64,000 bases of DNA from positions 1,178,001 to 1,242,000 of the forward strand of contig CM074700.1 of NCBI GenBank assembly GCA_037367355.1, in the 5' to 3' direction. Shown here one piece after another: positions 35,959 through 46,472 of the stretch (position 1 is the first letter of the stretch; every line of letters begins with the position of its first letter). A model generated the notes under the pieces. It was not told the origin of the DNA and did no database searches. It saw only the letters and a list, made by a program, of their open reading frames with translations. This DNA is from Neoscytalidium dimidiatum. Its lineage: Eukaryota; Ascomycota; Dothideomycetes; Botryosphaeriales; Botryosphaeriaceae. A program made the translations under genes and the position numbers.

Positions 35959-36408
35959 GGTTCTGCTCTAGGATGGTGAGTGATTGCGGGAGCGAAAGTC
36001 ATGTCGCGAGGCTTTCGGGCGGCAATTGTGGCAGAGAAGAAAGGGATTCGGTGAACCTTCAAAAAGATGAAAGAGCTTCTCGATTGCGACGCGTAAAAAC
36101 GCGCGTATGATGCTGATACCTCATGGCTGCGTGTGAAGAAACGAAGTGGGAGCTCAGTGGTAGGATCGAAGAGCTTCATGCGAGTCATGCAGCTTTCCTC
36201 AGCCCTACGGGCGATCCCTGCCATGCTCCCGCGGCTTCCAACAAGGTAATCGCCTCTCATTCGTCTCGCCTTATGTACTTCGCCTTCACCCCACGCTTCC
36301 GAATACATCCCACTTTCTTCTTGCCGACGAACCCATATCCGTACATCCAACAGGGCCCGAAATAAGTACCGTCCGTTCTGTCACGCCCAAGCGACGGCCA
36401 ACACGAAT
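35959..36408. promoter_or_regulatory. Divergent promoter region, rmi1 / vps51
   Basis: A 450-bp spacer between divergent starts holding both promoters. Frames here do not resemble proteins. Confidence 0.5.
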
Positions 36409-37395
36409 ATGTCTACCATCGCCTCCCCTCGCCCCTCCAGCTCCATCCGCTCGCCCTCGTCCACGCGCACCTCTCTCGAAGTGCCAACCTCCTCCTCGCT
36501 CGCACGGTCCAGCAGTAAGACCCGGCGAAATCGCGACCGCTCCGCTCTACGCGACTACTATAATCTCAAGTCCCCGACAGTCGGGCCTACCAGCGCGCCA
36601 GCTGGGGAGCATCATGGTCTCGGGATAGAGTCTGTCAAGGAGGAGGAAGTCATGAGCGAGCTGGACAAGGATGGGTTCGATGCGGATCGATATGTCAAGG
36701 AGACATTGGAGAGGGAGGGACTGGAAGGTGTCCTGAGAGTCGAAAGTGGGCTGGTGAGCCGTGAGTGCCCTCGCCTTGCCCGCTTCCCGCATGTTCTCGT
36801 TAGATCGGGTGGAGGGCTTACTTGCAAAGCAGAGATCAAAGGCTTGGACGGCGAGCGCAAGGCTCTGGTTTACGACAATTACTCCAAGCTGATCGCAGCG
36901 ACGGACACGATCAGGAAGGTACGCGTTTCTCGGAGGCTATGGCGGAAGTGCAGGAAGAGGAGCAGACTTGAACAGAATGGTGTTGATTTCATGGAATAGA
37001 TGCGGACCAATATGGACCCGCTTACTCCTGCCACATCGACCCTCTCTCCCGCAATCTCGCACATCGCCGAAACGGCCGCTGCGCTATCGGCATCCATTAC
37101 CGAGCACGCAATGCCCAAATCGCGCAGCAGCTCCCCGCTGTCTGTTGATGGTGGAAACAAGAAGGTTGATGACAAGGAGAAGCAGCGGCAGACCGTGCGC
37201 TGGGTGCTGGATGCGCCGAGAAGGCTGAGAGTCAAAGTAGCAAGCGGGAGAATTGATGAGGCCAAGAAAGAATGGGAAGAGATTGAGGCAGTGCTGGAGA
37301 AGTGGAAGGGTGTTCAGGGTGTTGACGAGGTTCGGCAAGGGTGCGAGGAGGCGCTGAATGTGGAAGACAGATCTGCTGAGGCTGAAAAGGAATGA
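36409..37395 (+). CDS. vps51: GARP complex subunit Vps51
   Basis: Small subunit of the GARP tethering complex, which captures endosome-derived vesicles at the trans-Golgi network. Three exons: 36409-36760, 36833-36918 and 37000-37395, about 277 residues. The Ser-rich N-terminus leads to the Vps51/Vps67 signature RNRDRSALRDYYNL. Helical segments follow (FDADRYVKETLEREGLEGVL, GLDGERKALVYDNYSKLIAA, TDTIRK joined to MRTNMDPLTPATSTLSPAIS). The acceptor of intron 1 is AAG at 36829 or CAG at 36832; both keep the frame and differ by one residue. The C-terminal helix (RIDEAKKEWEEIEAVLEKWK) is charged and probably coiled coil. Confidence 0.87.
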
Positions 37396-38306
37396 GACGC
37401 TGTGCATTCATTGGAAATGCAAGAAGAACCACACATGTCCAGAGTCGGCTTCACCCATCTGGATCCGCAGCCCATCATTGGGGCGTCTTCACCTGGGTAC
37501 GTACCTGTCGGCCGCGCAGGGAAGCGAGGAGGAAGACCTTCTGGCGATGCCAGAGCCTAACCTGTACTGTGAGGGGAGGAAGGAAGAAAAGTGTCATATG
37601 CCACCAATGCTTCCCTATCGGAATGATCCCTGGAAACCATGGCTTTCTCTACAGCAGCCTTTTCCTAACTGAGCAACAGCATCGCGGCGGCTACAATGGC
37701 TCGGATTAGAGGCGGAACAATCTCGAAGCAGCACATCTGGATTAGCACACAGATCGGGAGTATGTAGCTCCCGACTCAGTAGTCTACCTGGGATTGAATC
37801 AGAAAACCAATGAGAGAAATTTATTTTCTTGTTTAAGGCCATCCAGTTGGACTGCCTGTGCGAGGTCTTTAGGTCACTCACATCTCATTGGCACCAGAGT
37901 ACCAAAACCGAAGGCTTAACAGATTCCATAGAATTCGTAGGAATTAGAATCCTAGATTCTGGTTGCTTTGAAGTTGCATAAATGGGTGGCCAACTCCAAT
38001 CGCTGTTTATGCGGTTTAGAGCTTGTTCTAACCCCTTTAGAATTTGCCATAGTCAAAGCCGTGCCATACGTCAACAGCGAGCTAGGCCGACTGAGAGTCT
38101 GGCCGACATTTTCCTGCAATATGTCGTGGAGTCTAGCTGATCTTTCTATGGGAACGACCAAAGCTGGTCGAATCGAGGCGTATTGTCAGCGCCCAATCGC
38201 AAAGGAAACCCCTTCGAAAATCCCATCAACGCTGTAAAACACTAAATGTAGAACTAAAAGGAGGGAGATCGAGAGCAGAAGCTCAGTTGCAGACCTCGAG
38301 TGTGTT
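37396..38306. other. Intergenic region, vps51 / MFS transporter (convergent)
   Basis: Between two convergent 3' ends. Several open frames of 60-105 codons are present but none has family features. Confidence 0.5.
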
Positions 38307-40511
38307 TTAACCAACGACTAGCCCGAACGTCAACGCGACTCCGATCCCCAGTAGTCCCGCTACACCCCAAAATGCCATTCCTGGCCAACCCACCGCGACA
38401 GTAGCCCCATACACAGCGTTCACCAGGGCGGGAGCCACAATCCTGACGACAGACTGCAGCAAGCCCAAGCCCGCCATCAGTTCGCCAACCCTCGACCGCT
38501 TTCCTTCCCCGTTCCATCTTTCTCCTCCTGGTCTTCCGCTGTCACTATCAAGGCGGGGGTTGGATGGCTGCACGCATTTCGTCAGCGCAGCCTCGCTAGT
38601 TGAGAGGCCGATAGCACCAAATGCAGCAGCAGCGCCGCACAGGGTAAAGAGAACGCCGTTAGGGGAGGCAGCGTAGCCAACGTAACCAAATATGTCAAAG
38701 AGAAGCGCGGTGAGGATTAGAGTGCGGTCGAGAGGATCGAGGAGGCCATGACCGCCAACTTCATCGGAACGAGTACCGAGAGGACTGTCATTGTCGGCTT
38801 GCTCAGTGAAGGGGGCCGTGGGTGTTTGCGGGGTCGTTGGGGACGTCAGCGCCTCTATGTCCGGGAATGAGGATGGATCGAGTAGAGTTACCGAGGTGGT
38901 AGTGTTCGTGGTAACAGGATCTATACGCGTTGCGGGGGTAGTAGAGCGAACGGGGTTGGGATGGTACGACGGGCCGGACCGGGGTCTTCGACGTTGGAAG
39001 AGAAAGATAAGGACAGGAATGCCGACTGTAGAGACGGCTGCGCGAAAGCCGTTAATGACGGACATGAACATGTTATTTTCGACATTGCCCCATTTGAAGA
39101 CAACCTGGCACAGAAGAACACATCAGCGGGATTTGTTCCACAGAGTTAAGATACGGGACCGTACTTGGGGGTACAAGACTAAAATATCCCCGGTTGAAAT
39201 AGCACCAGCGTAGCATATTATGTTGATGGCAATCAATAGCTTCACGTTGGCCCGCATACGCGTGCTGGTCGGGGATCCGGGAGGCACGAGTCTGTTCAGC
39301 CATTTTACAGGATTGAGCTTGCACAACTTAACCAGGATGGTACTAATCCAACCGCCGGCTGGTTTAGATATATGCTGCCAACGAGTGGATGAAGGTGTGA
39401 AGAAGTTCCTTATCCCTTTGCGTGCTTGTGGTAGACTCTCAGTAACGCAAGTCATGAGGTACACGAGGGAGATAACACGCATAACCTGGACTACCCTTAG
39501 CAAACAAGATTAGGGAAAGCGTTAAAATGACATACGATGCCGAGATAGAAGACAAGAAGTGGTGATTTTTGCCCACTGCTTGCCACAATAGCGCTAGACA
39601 TGGCAGGCCCAACCGCAATACCGATGAACATGGACCCATGAATTCGTCCTGGAGAGCAGGTGAGAAACCAAATTGACAGGGGATTTTCGTCCGCTGGGAA
39701 TCGATGTTCGGAACTTACCAACCTGCACATTTCTCCTCTCCTCATCCACACAATCGCTAATATACGCTGAAGCCATGGCCATGATAACCGCGAAGCTCCC
39801 GCTGTTCCTATGAATCAGTATCATGCCGTCTACCATCTTCGTCACGCCGAAGGCAGGAGGAACTCACCTCAAACCGTCGAGAGAGTATGCGAGGAACAAC
39901 CACTTCCAACTGGTGCCCGAGGGGGCCCTTGCCAACGCCACCAAAACGAGCTCAGCACCCATTAAGACAATCGCGGCATAGGCCATCACTTTCACCCGGC
40001 CGACCCGATCGCTCAGGGCGTTCAGAAAGGCGGACATGCCCATTGACAGCACGCCACTGACGATACTGCCAGCAGACTGGACCATTGCAGTACGTGAGGA
40101 TACGGCATCGACCTGGCATTGAGGATTGTAGCCGCCGATAACAATGGGATCGGAGTCCGGAGCGGTGGACGAGGAATCTGGGAGGGTCTGTCGGCACACG
40201 AGCGAGACGATGAGGTTGATGCGCGGAACGACGGAAATGCCGAAGGCGAGGGAGTTCATGAGGAAGAACACGGTCAGCCAGATGACACGCGGCCTGGCCT
40301 TCGTCTTCTGCGCCGGGTAAGATGGGGCGGCATTTGCACCATCATCGTCGTCGCTAGAGCGCGGTGGAAGGAATGGCTCTGTCTCAAGGACACCAAGTTC
40401 AATGGCATCACCGTCAGCAGAAGGTCTTGAGACGCCATCTTGTCGCCCGCTGCTGTCGTTGTCGGGATGATGGAGGTGGTGCTGCTGGCCGATTATCCCG
40501 GTCACGGTCAT
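38307..40511 (-). CDS. Major facilitator superfamily transporter
   Basis: Membrane transporter of the MFS, 654 residues, substrate unknown. Five exons: 40511-39868, 39807-39719, 39648-39536, 39485-39165 and 39104-38307; all phases close. A 75-residue hydrophilic N-terminus precedes VIWLTVFFLMNSLAFGISVV (TM1). The MFS signature region reads SAFLNALSDRVGRVKVMAYA, the motif A type G/N-x-L-x-D-R-x-G-R between TM2 and TM3. Further helices include WKWLFLAYSLDGL, FAVIMAMASAYISDCVDEER, MFIGIAVGPAMSSAIVASSG and the C-terminal FTLCGAAAAFGAIGLSTSEA and MAFWGVAGLLGIGVALTFGL. A Pro/Thr-rich central loop (about residues 470-520) is long. The general look is of tetracycline-resistance-like fungal MFS proteins, but the class is uncertain. 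Confidence 0.87.
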
Positions 40512-41113
40512 TGTTGCATCCCATGCCCCTTTGCCCAGGCTCTTTTCGGACTCGGATGATGGCCTTCGGTCGTGTTGCCCCCTCGATTTCGCTCGCTCAG
40601 CCTTTCCGCAGATTCATTGTTGAGTGTGGCAATCGGTTCTCGTCGGAAGGTTGAGTTTTGAGCGTGCGAGGTGGCATTAGGTTCAGGCTTAATGTTAAAG
40701 GCTGCGTGCGCTGTTATCTGATCCGGCGCGAGTCAGCATTAACTCGGACGCCTGGCATTCCATGCCCGAAAGCGTTAAATAGTCGGTCTATCATTTGCCG
40801 CCTGAGGCATGGAATCTGATCAGCGCTTGTCACTACTTTCAGATGGTTTTCTTCCCCGAAGCTTTAAGATGATAGTATGGGACGTTTCGTGCACGTAGAG
40901 TGTCCGCAGTCCGTAGCGTATATTAGTTTAGAGTTGAAGGTACGAGATCGACATTTGCTGTCTGGGTACCAACCCCGATAAAGATATACTATCTGCCCAG
41001 TTTCGTCCGCTAACGCCGCCGCCAATGCATTGTAATGCCATGAATGCACCCTCCAGTCCTTTGACTGCGATGTGTAACCAAAGCAACACCACTGCCTATC
41101 TCTTCTCATCCCC
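40512..41113. other. Intergenic region upstream of MFS gene
   Basis: This 602-bp spacer carries the MFS promoter and the rrp6 3' flank. No gene recognised. Confidence 0.5.
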
Positions 41114-43647
41114 TTATTTCTTGAACGTCGCGCTCTTGCCTCCTCTATCCTTCTGCACTCTGCCCAGTCCCTTCGGCGCATCCGCTGCTCTCGCATATGG
41201 ATTGAACCCTTTCTTCCCTTTTTTGCCTTTCTTCTCCGGCTGACTTGGAGTGGCGTTCAGGACCGATGGCGCAGAAGCGTAGTCAAACGCTTCTTCCTCC
41301 GTCTTCTCTTCAGCATCCTCACCCGCACCGGAGGAGCCATTTCCTTGTTGCTCCCGCTGCTTCTTCTGTCTGTTTCGCTCTCGCTTTGCTTTCTTGGCCG
41401 CCTTGCTCCTCGCCTTGTGGTCCTGAACTTCGTCTGGCACAGCTACTGCGTCCTCCTGCATCTGCACATCGTCGTCCTCTTCCTCGCCTTCGTGGCGCGT
41501 TTCCATCGGAGATGAGTTCGCCGAGTCTGCCGCAGCATCCGCACCCACAGCTTCCGCGAGCTTTCGTTTCCGACTTCCAAGTTGTTTAATGACGAACACA
41601 CCATCATCTTCATCCTTCTTCGGTCGATCCTCCGCCCTGATGTAGCCGTGCTCGGCGCGAGCAGCAGGATCAATACTTTTCCTGTCCTCCTTCGCACTTG
41701 TCGCATCGGCTGGGTCTGCAAAGATTTCTGCTGTGAGCGGGGGTAAAGGTACTGCCAAACGGATGCTCTCGGTAGCAGCGAAACGGCGCTGCTGCCAAAG
41801 GCTACACGGAAATACCCCGCCCCAGAACGTGGACTGTTCGCTACGAATCAGTGACGTATCGCCGATAACCGGCTTGGCCGATTCCTTCACAGACGGCAAC
41901 TGTGCGGCTGAAGTCGTTTGCACCACCGTTGGTAGTCTGGTCTGCAGCTTTGCGAACACTTCCCACATCTCTGGCCCATCCGCGCCCGCCTCCTTGGCTC
42001 GTGCAATGGTGCCAACCAGCTCGTCGGCGCGCATACGAACTATGGGAGAGATGGGCTGCGCCACGTTGAACAGCGCAGCCTTGTCCAACGGCATGGAACG
42101 TGCGACACTGAACAAGGCGTGATTCGCCATGATAAAGTTTACGCTTTCGTCCTCCTGCCGAGCAACCGTGTCTCTCCATTGATGAACTGCCTTGAAAACT
42201 GAGAATTGCTCTTTGTTGAAAGCATTCGGATTCCGGTAGAGCGCCTTGTACCAGCCCATGGGACCGCTACCATCCCTTGCGTCGTAGATTGGGGTTTCAT
42301 ACGTCTGCAGAGCCGTCTCCTTCGACTTCTCCAGTACTCTGAGGATGAGGTCTTGTTCCGGGTCATCGAAGCTGGACTTTTCGACTAATTCATTGCGCAT
42401 GTTATCGTAAATGTACAACAGAAAGTGAGTGTCCGACCGAGCATAGTCGAACAATTCCTGAGGAAGCGGTCGTATGCGCCAGTCAGCCATCTGGTACTGC
42501 TTTTGCGCGGTGAATTGCACAAATTTCTGAAGCAAGAAAGCCAGGCTGCCTCCGGGGTACCCCAATGCCCGCGCAGCATGGTGCGTGTCGAACAGGCCGA
42601 CAAGATAGAGGCCTAGGTCACGCTGCAGCCAAATGGCATCCATATAAGCACCGTGCAGGACCTTCAATATACTTGGATCGGCGAAAACCTCGTTCAAGCA
42701 CTGCAGCCTTCTCCGCCATGGCTTGAGCGTGTCCACTATCCAGTCCTTGTTGCGGGTGCTAATCTGCATCAAAGACACTATACCGATGTAGGTGCGGGTA
42801 TCATGGTGCTCTAAATCGATTGCAATTTCTTTGGCCGTCTTGAGTTCTGCCAGCATCTCGTCAAGGGCTTCTGGGGTATCAACAAATGTAGCAGTTGTGC
42901 TCTCGAAGGGCGAATAGGGAATCGGATCGGCCTTGGTGTATACCGACGGGGGATATTGATAATCCTCGATCTCTCTCTGGTATGGGTGCCGGTAGCTATG
43001 AGACTGTCAGCTCTTGCGTTCCTCCTACAAGGGTTTCCCACTGACTGCTGGGTGCCATTCTCGTCGGAATAAATGCTCAAGCTTTGGTCAAGGGGAACAA
43101 TGGCGTGAGGCTTCGACGCGATCAAGGGCTTCCATGGACCCGTCTCGTCGTTCTTGGGCACGTGTTCGAACAGGGCTTGAGGTTTTGGTAGGTCCTGATT
43201 TCTAAAGTTATTTCCACCCCTGGGCTTCGGAACAGGCGCGGGCGACTGGTCATTGTCAGTAGGACTCCTATCACGACCCTTCATGGGCAAGTTTACCTGC
43301 TCCTTGCTTGGTGTGAGACGCTTGACAATACCGGTGAACTCGTCCAGGTTGGTGTCGGCGCGTTCAAGCAAGCTGTCGAGGACATCAACGACAGCCCTCC
43401 AGTTGGCGTCGACGGCGTCTTGGTCTTCGAGCTTTGGACCTACAACTTCCGAAGACGCAGCCGCAGAGCTCAGAAGGCGCTCCGCCAGCGAAAGAAGGCG
43501 CGCATTCTCGCGGTCGAGCGAGGCACCAAGCGCCGGGTCAAGCGAACGGTGGAAGCCCAGGTCTTCGGCGCAAAGAGCGGTGGCGCTTCGCGTAGTCTGT
43601 ACAAGGGCGTCTTGGACTGTTTTCTGGAAGGCCTGGAAGTCGTCCAT
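41114..43647 (-). CDS. rrp6: Exosome 3'-5' exoribonuclease Rrp6
   Basis: Nuclear exosome-associated 3'-5' exoribonuclease that trims rRNA and snoRNA and degrades aberrant transcripts. Two exons: 43647-43046 and 42995-41114, 827 residues. The N-terminal region (about residues 5-100) resembles the PMC2NT domain that binds Rrp47. The intron joins NGTQ to HYRHPYQREIEDYQYPP, a conserved entry to the nuclease. The DEDD-Y catalytic motifs are all present: AIDLEHHD (Exo I), HGAYMDAIWLQRDLGLYLVG (Exo II) and DYARSDTHFLLYIYD (Exo III). The HRDC domain covers about WRDTVARQEDESVNFIMANH to VAQPISP. The C-terminal 250 residues are charged, with Lys-rich nuclear-targeting stretches (KKAKRERNRQKKQREQ). Confidence 0.96.
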
Positions 43648-43910
43648 CGTGCACGGGTTTGGGACGACAAGTAGCTACACTCAGCGGCCCGTCAGGGAGT
43701 GCTCATGCCCGAGTGCGGGGAGGAAGTCGGTGGTTGCGCGGTCTGTTGTGCGAGGTTGAAGAAAGTCGCGTCGGGGCGAACTTTTGTCGGACAATGAATT
43801 GAAGTTTCTCGGTAGGGAAGCCGGGTTGCTTATCGATAAGCGGTGCCTGCAACTGGTGGCCGCGTCTTCAGGAAGCGGCTGATACTCTTTCTACATCGCC
43901 GCGTCCCAAC
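43648..43910. promoter_or_regulatory. Divergent promoter region, rrp6 / mdm35
   Basis: Only 263 bp separate the two start codons, so promoters and 5' UTRs must be compact or shared. Confidence 0.5.
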
Positions 43911-44311
43911 ATGTCCTCGTCACTCGCGCCAGAATGCAATGAAGTCAAGGAGTAGGTCCCCCTGTGTGGTCACTTTGACGGCTACTCACATTGACAGGCG
44001 GTACGATACCTGCTTTCTCAAGTGGTACAGTGAAAGTGAGCCTCTCATCTGCCTGATTTGCTTGCCACCGCTAACTCAACGAAGAATTCCTGCGAGGCAA
44101 TGCCACCACCGATGAGTGTGAACCACTTTTTAGGCAATACAAGCAATGTATAAGTGTAGGCTGTTCACCACAACCCGCCCCGCCCTCGTCTGACTGTTTA
44201 CAGAAAGCTCTGAAGGAGCGTGGTCTAGACACCATGCTTGATGAAGCACGCGAGAGCAATAGAGAGAATGATGCAGAGCACATGAAAGGACGATGTAAGC
44301 TAGCTACCTGA
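43911..44311 (+). CDS. mdm35: Mitochondrial intermembrane-space twin CX9C protein Mdm35
   Basis: Small chaperone-like partner of the Ups/PRELI lipid-transfer proteins, moving phosphatidic acid and other phospholipids between mitochondrial membranes. Four exons: 43911-43951, 43998-44035, 44085-44153 and 44204 to the stop. Spliced, they read MSSSLAPECNEVKERYDTC, FLKWYSEKFLRGN, ATTDECEPLFRQYKQC and IKALKERGLDTMLDEARESN. Both CX9C motifs are exact (C-NEVKERYDT-C and C-EPLFRQYKQ-C), forming the disulfide-linked helical hairpin imported through Mia40. Exons of 38-69 nt hide the gene from any single-frame view. The 3' end has two options: read-through to TGA at 44309-44311 (about 84 residues), or a GTAAGC intron from 44295 whose splicing would create a TAA stop at the junction. 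Confidence 0.9.
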
Positions 44312-44773
44312 CTGAAACTGTTTGCTCTTCTAACATGCTATCCAGAAACGAAGAGCGACTTTGCACATAGGCGTGGTGCAAAGGCAACGGGCTCTTGTAA
44401 CATCACTATGTACCGGTCCATCTCGACTCTTGCTTGTCAATCCTGGACCTTATTGAATCGATGCTCCTCTGCCCATCGCCTGTACTGGCCTCGAACGCAT
44501 GTTACTTATCTCGAAGCATCAGCGGTTCCTCTAGATCGGCTCCACATTTGCACCTTTGCTCCGCACGCGCTCTGCGCATCCCCCTTGCTAACTCATCAAA
44601 ATGCTCATAATCATGCTTACAAGCATGAATTGCTTTTGCCTCCAATCTCACGGCGTTGAAAATAGATGTTCCACCAGATGACTTATCTCGACTTTGATAT
44701 TAGTGACCATCTTTTATCAATTATTATCCCCCCATGTCGCCAGCAAGACTATAACCACAGTTTTTCACGGCTA
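44312..44773. other. Intergenic region, mdm35 / hydrolase (convergent)
   Basis: These 462 bp hold the mdm35 3' UTR, possibly with the 3' UTR intron noted for mdm35, and the 3' flank of the hydrolase gene. Nothing else recognised. Confidence 0.45.
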
Positions 44774-45636
44774 TCATCCAACAACTTGCAAAGCCGCAAC
44801 AACAATTGCCTTTGCCGTTTCCGCTGGTCGGCTTGCCATTGGGCAATGACCCGAAACCAGTTCCAGTACATGGACGTCCCCTCCTCCCTCCTTCATTAAT
44901 TCGATCATCAAGCGCTGCAACTCGGTCGGCACACAGAGATCTCTGGTGCAGATAATATAAGAGACTGGTACTTCTCTGTAAGCGGGGTATGACAGCTTGC
45001 CGTTGAAGCTGATGGTTGAGTGTGCTGACATTTTCTGTGCCCACTCCAACCCCTGCTCGGCTGGTAAGTCAGAAAAGGTGTATTTGGCGCTCAATACGGG
45101 GTCGTGGCTCATATAATCATTCTATTCACTTTAGCCGAACATTCTCATACCCTGACCGAGAATGGCACGGGAACATTGCCTCTTCTCCGATGACATACCT
45201 CCACTTTGACGTAGCTGATATCCTTATACTTCTCCATCCAAGGAGCCATTGTCTCGTTCAGGGATTGTCCAGCCTCTGGGACAACGCCTGCTATGTAGAT
45301 CAATCTGACGATGCCGCCAGCCTTGCCCGCCGGTTCTCTCTCGCTCTTTGAAAGACCTTTCGCGCTTTGCGTTCCGGGGATTCCTCCGTACGAATGCATG
45401 ACAAGCACGACATCCTTTCCCTGATCCAACAATGCTTCAGTTGCGGCGCGGATGTGCTCAGCGTCATCCTCCATTGTCGCCGGTGGGCGGCGATCGCGCT
45501 TACCAGCGCTCAGCAGCGGCGTAATCGACGCACCGAACCCAGCTGCGATTATGGCGTTGCGAAGAGGGACATAGAACTCCTCGCGCGAGAAGGAACCTGG
45601 GATGATCTGGACGTGAGGTGGCATTTTTTGATACAT
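44774..45636 (-). CDS. Alpha/beta hydrolase
   Basis: Hydrolase of the AB_hydrolase-1 type, 261 residues, probably cytosolic (no signal peptide). Exons: 45636-45199 and 45121-44774. The start MYQKMPPHVQIIPGSFS leads into the first strand, where the HG oxyanion motif is replaced by GSFS. The nucleophile elbow is DVVLVMHSYGGIPG with Ser between His and Tyr (H-S-Y-G). Other catalytic residues are likely the Asp of ICTRDLCVPTE and the His of VSGHCPMASRPAE. This pattern matches the salicylate/methylketone esterase-like hydrolases common in fungi. An in-frame ATG at 45624 is an alternative start. The substrate is unknown. Confidence 0.88.
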
Positions 45637-46472
45637 TTGAAGCAGAAAAGATAAGGAAGAGAATTAAGGTTTCAATCCTCGGTACAAAAGCTAGCGCCAT
45701 ATATATGTGATGGCCGGGTAGTACTTTCGTCATATCACACGTTTTGTGAAACGTTACATAGACGGTTCTTGATGCTGCTTACCCGAACACTGCCTTGGAA
45801 CGGGGCTGTCATCCAAGATCCTGACAGCCGTGGGGGCTGCATATGGAATGTGGACACTTGTAACCTCCCAACGCAACACTTTGTTTCAATGATACAAATT
45901 GAACAGCTTAGACTTGCTATGGCCTTAAACGTCCGGGGGGAAGCTGACTTCATTGAAAAGTGGCCGTTTCCAAGGTCTACTCGTCTAATACTGCACAAAA
46001 ATGAAGCCGGTCAACCGTCGGAACATCATCACTGCATGGCTACCCACCAGTCCTCCATTGACACTTCAGATGTTGAAAAGAGAAGGAATCCTGAATTAAA
46101 GGCTCTCGCGCTTCTACTTGGAAAACCTCAGCTGCGACGTAAGTCCTCTTGAAGGGGCTGCGCCAAAAGCAAATACAACCGGACCTTGGCATGGAAAAAG
46201 AGAGGGCGAATGAAATGAGGCTTTGCGCCACGATCCACATCACTAGCTCCATCACTCAACGGCAAAATTGTTTGGGTCTTGGCCAAGCAAAAAGAAAGAC
46301 ATTACGTCTTATTTGAGCCTTATCTTTTCCTCCTTTATCTCTCTGTCGTTCAAAAATGCTTGTGTAAAGTACAATGGATCGAAAGCGGCAGCCGGCCGCC
46401 TCACTTTCCTTTAAGGTAGGGGGGAAAAAAAAATAGACAAAAGAGCAACGGAGAAAGGCGGCGTGCGCAAAG
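45637..46472. other. Intergenic region between hydrolase and F-box genes
   Basis: These 836 bp hold the hydrolase promoter and the F-box gene 3' UTR. An open frame at 45769-46152 has no recognised features. Confidence 0.5.
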
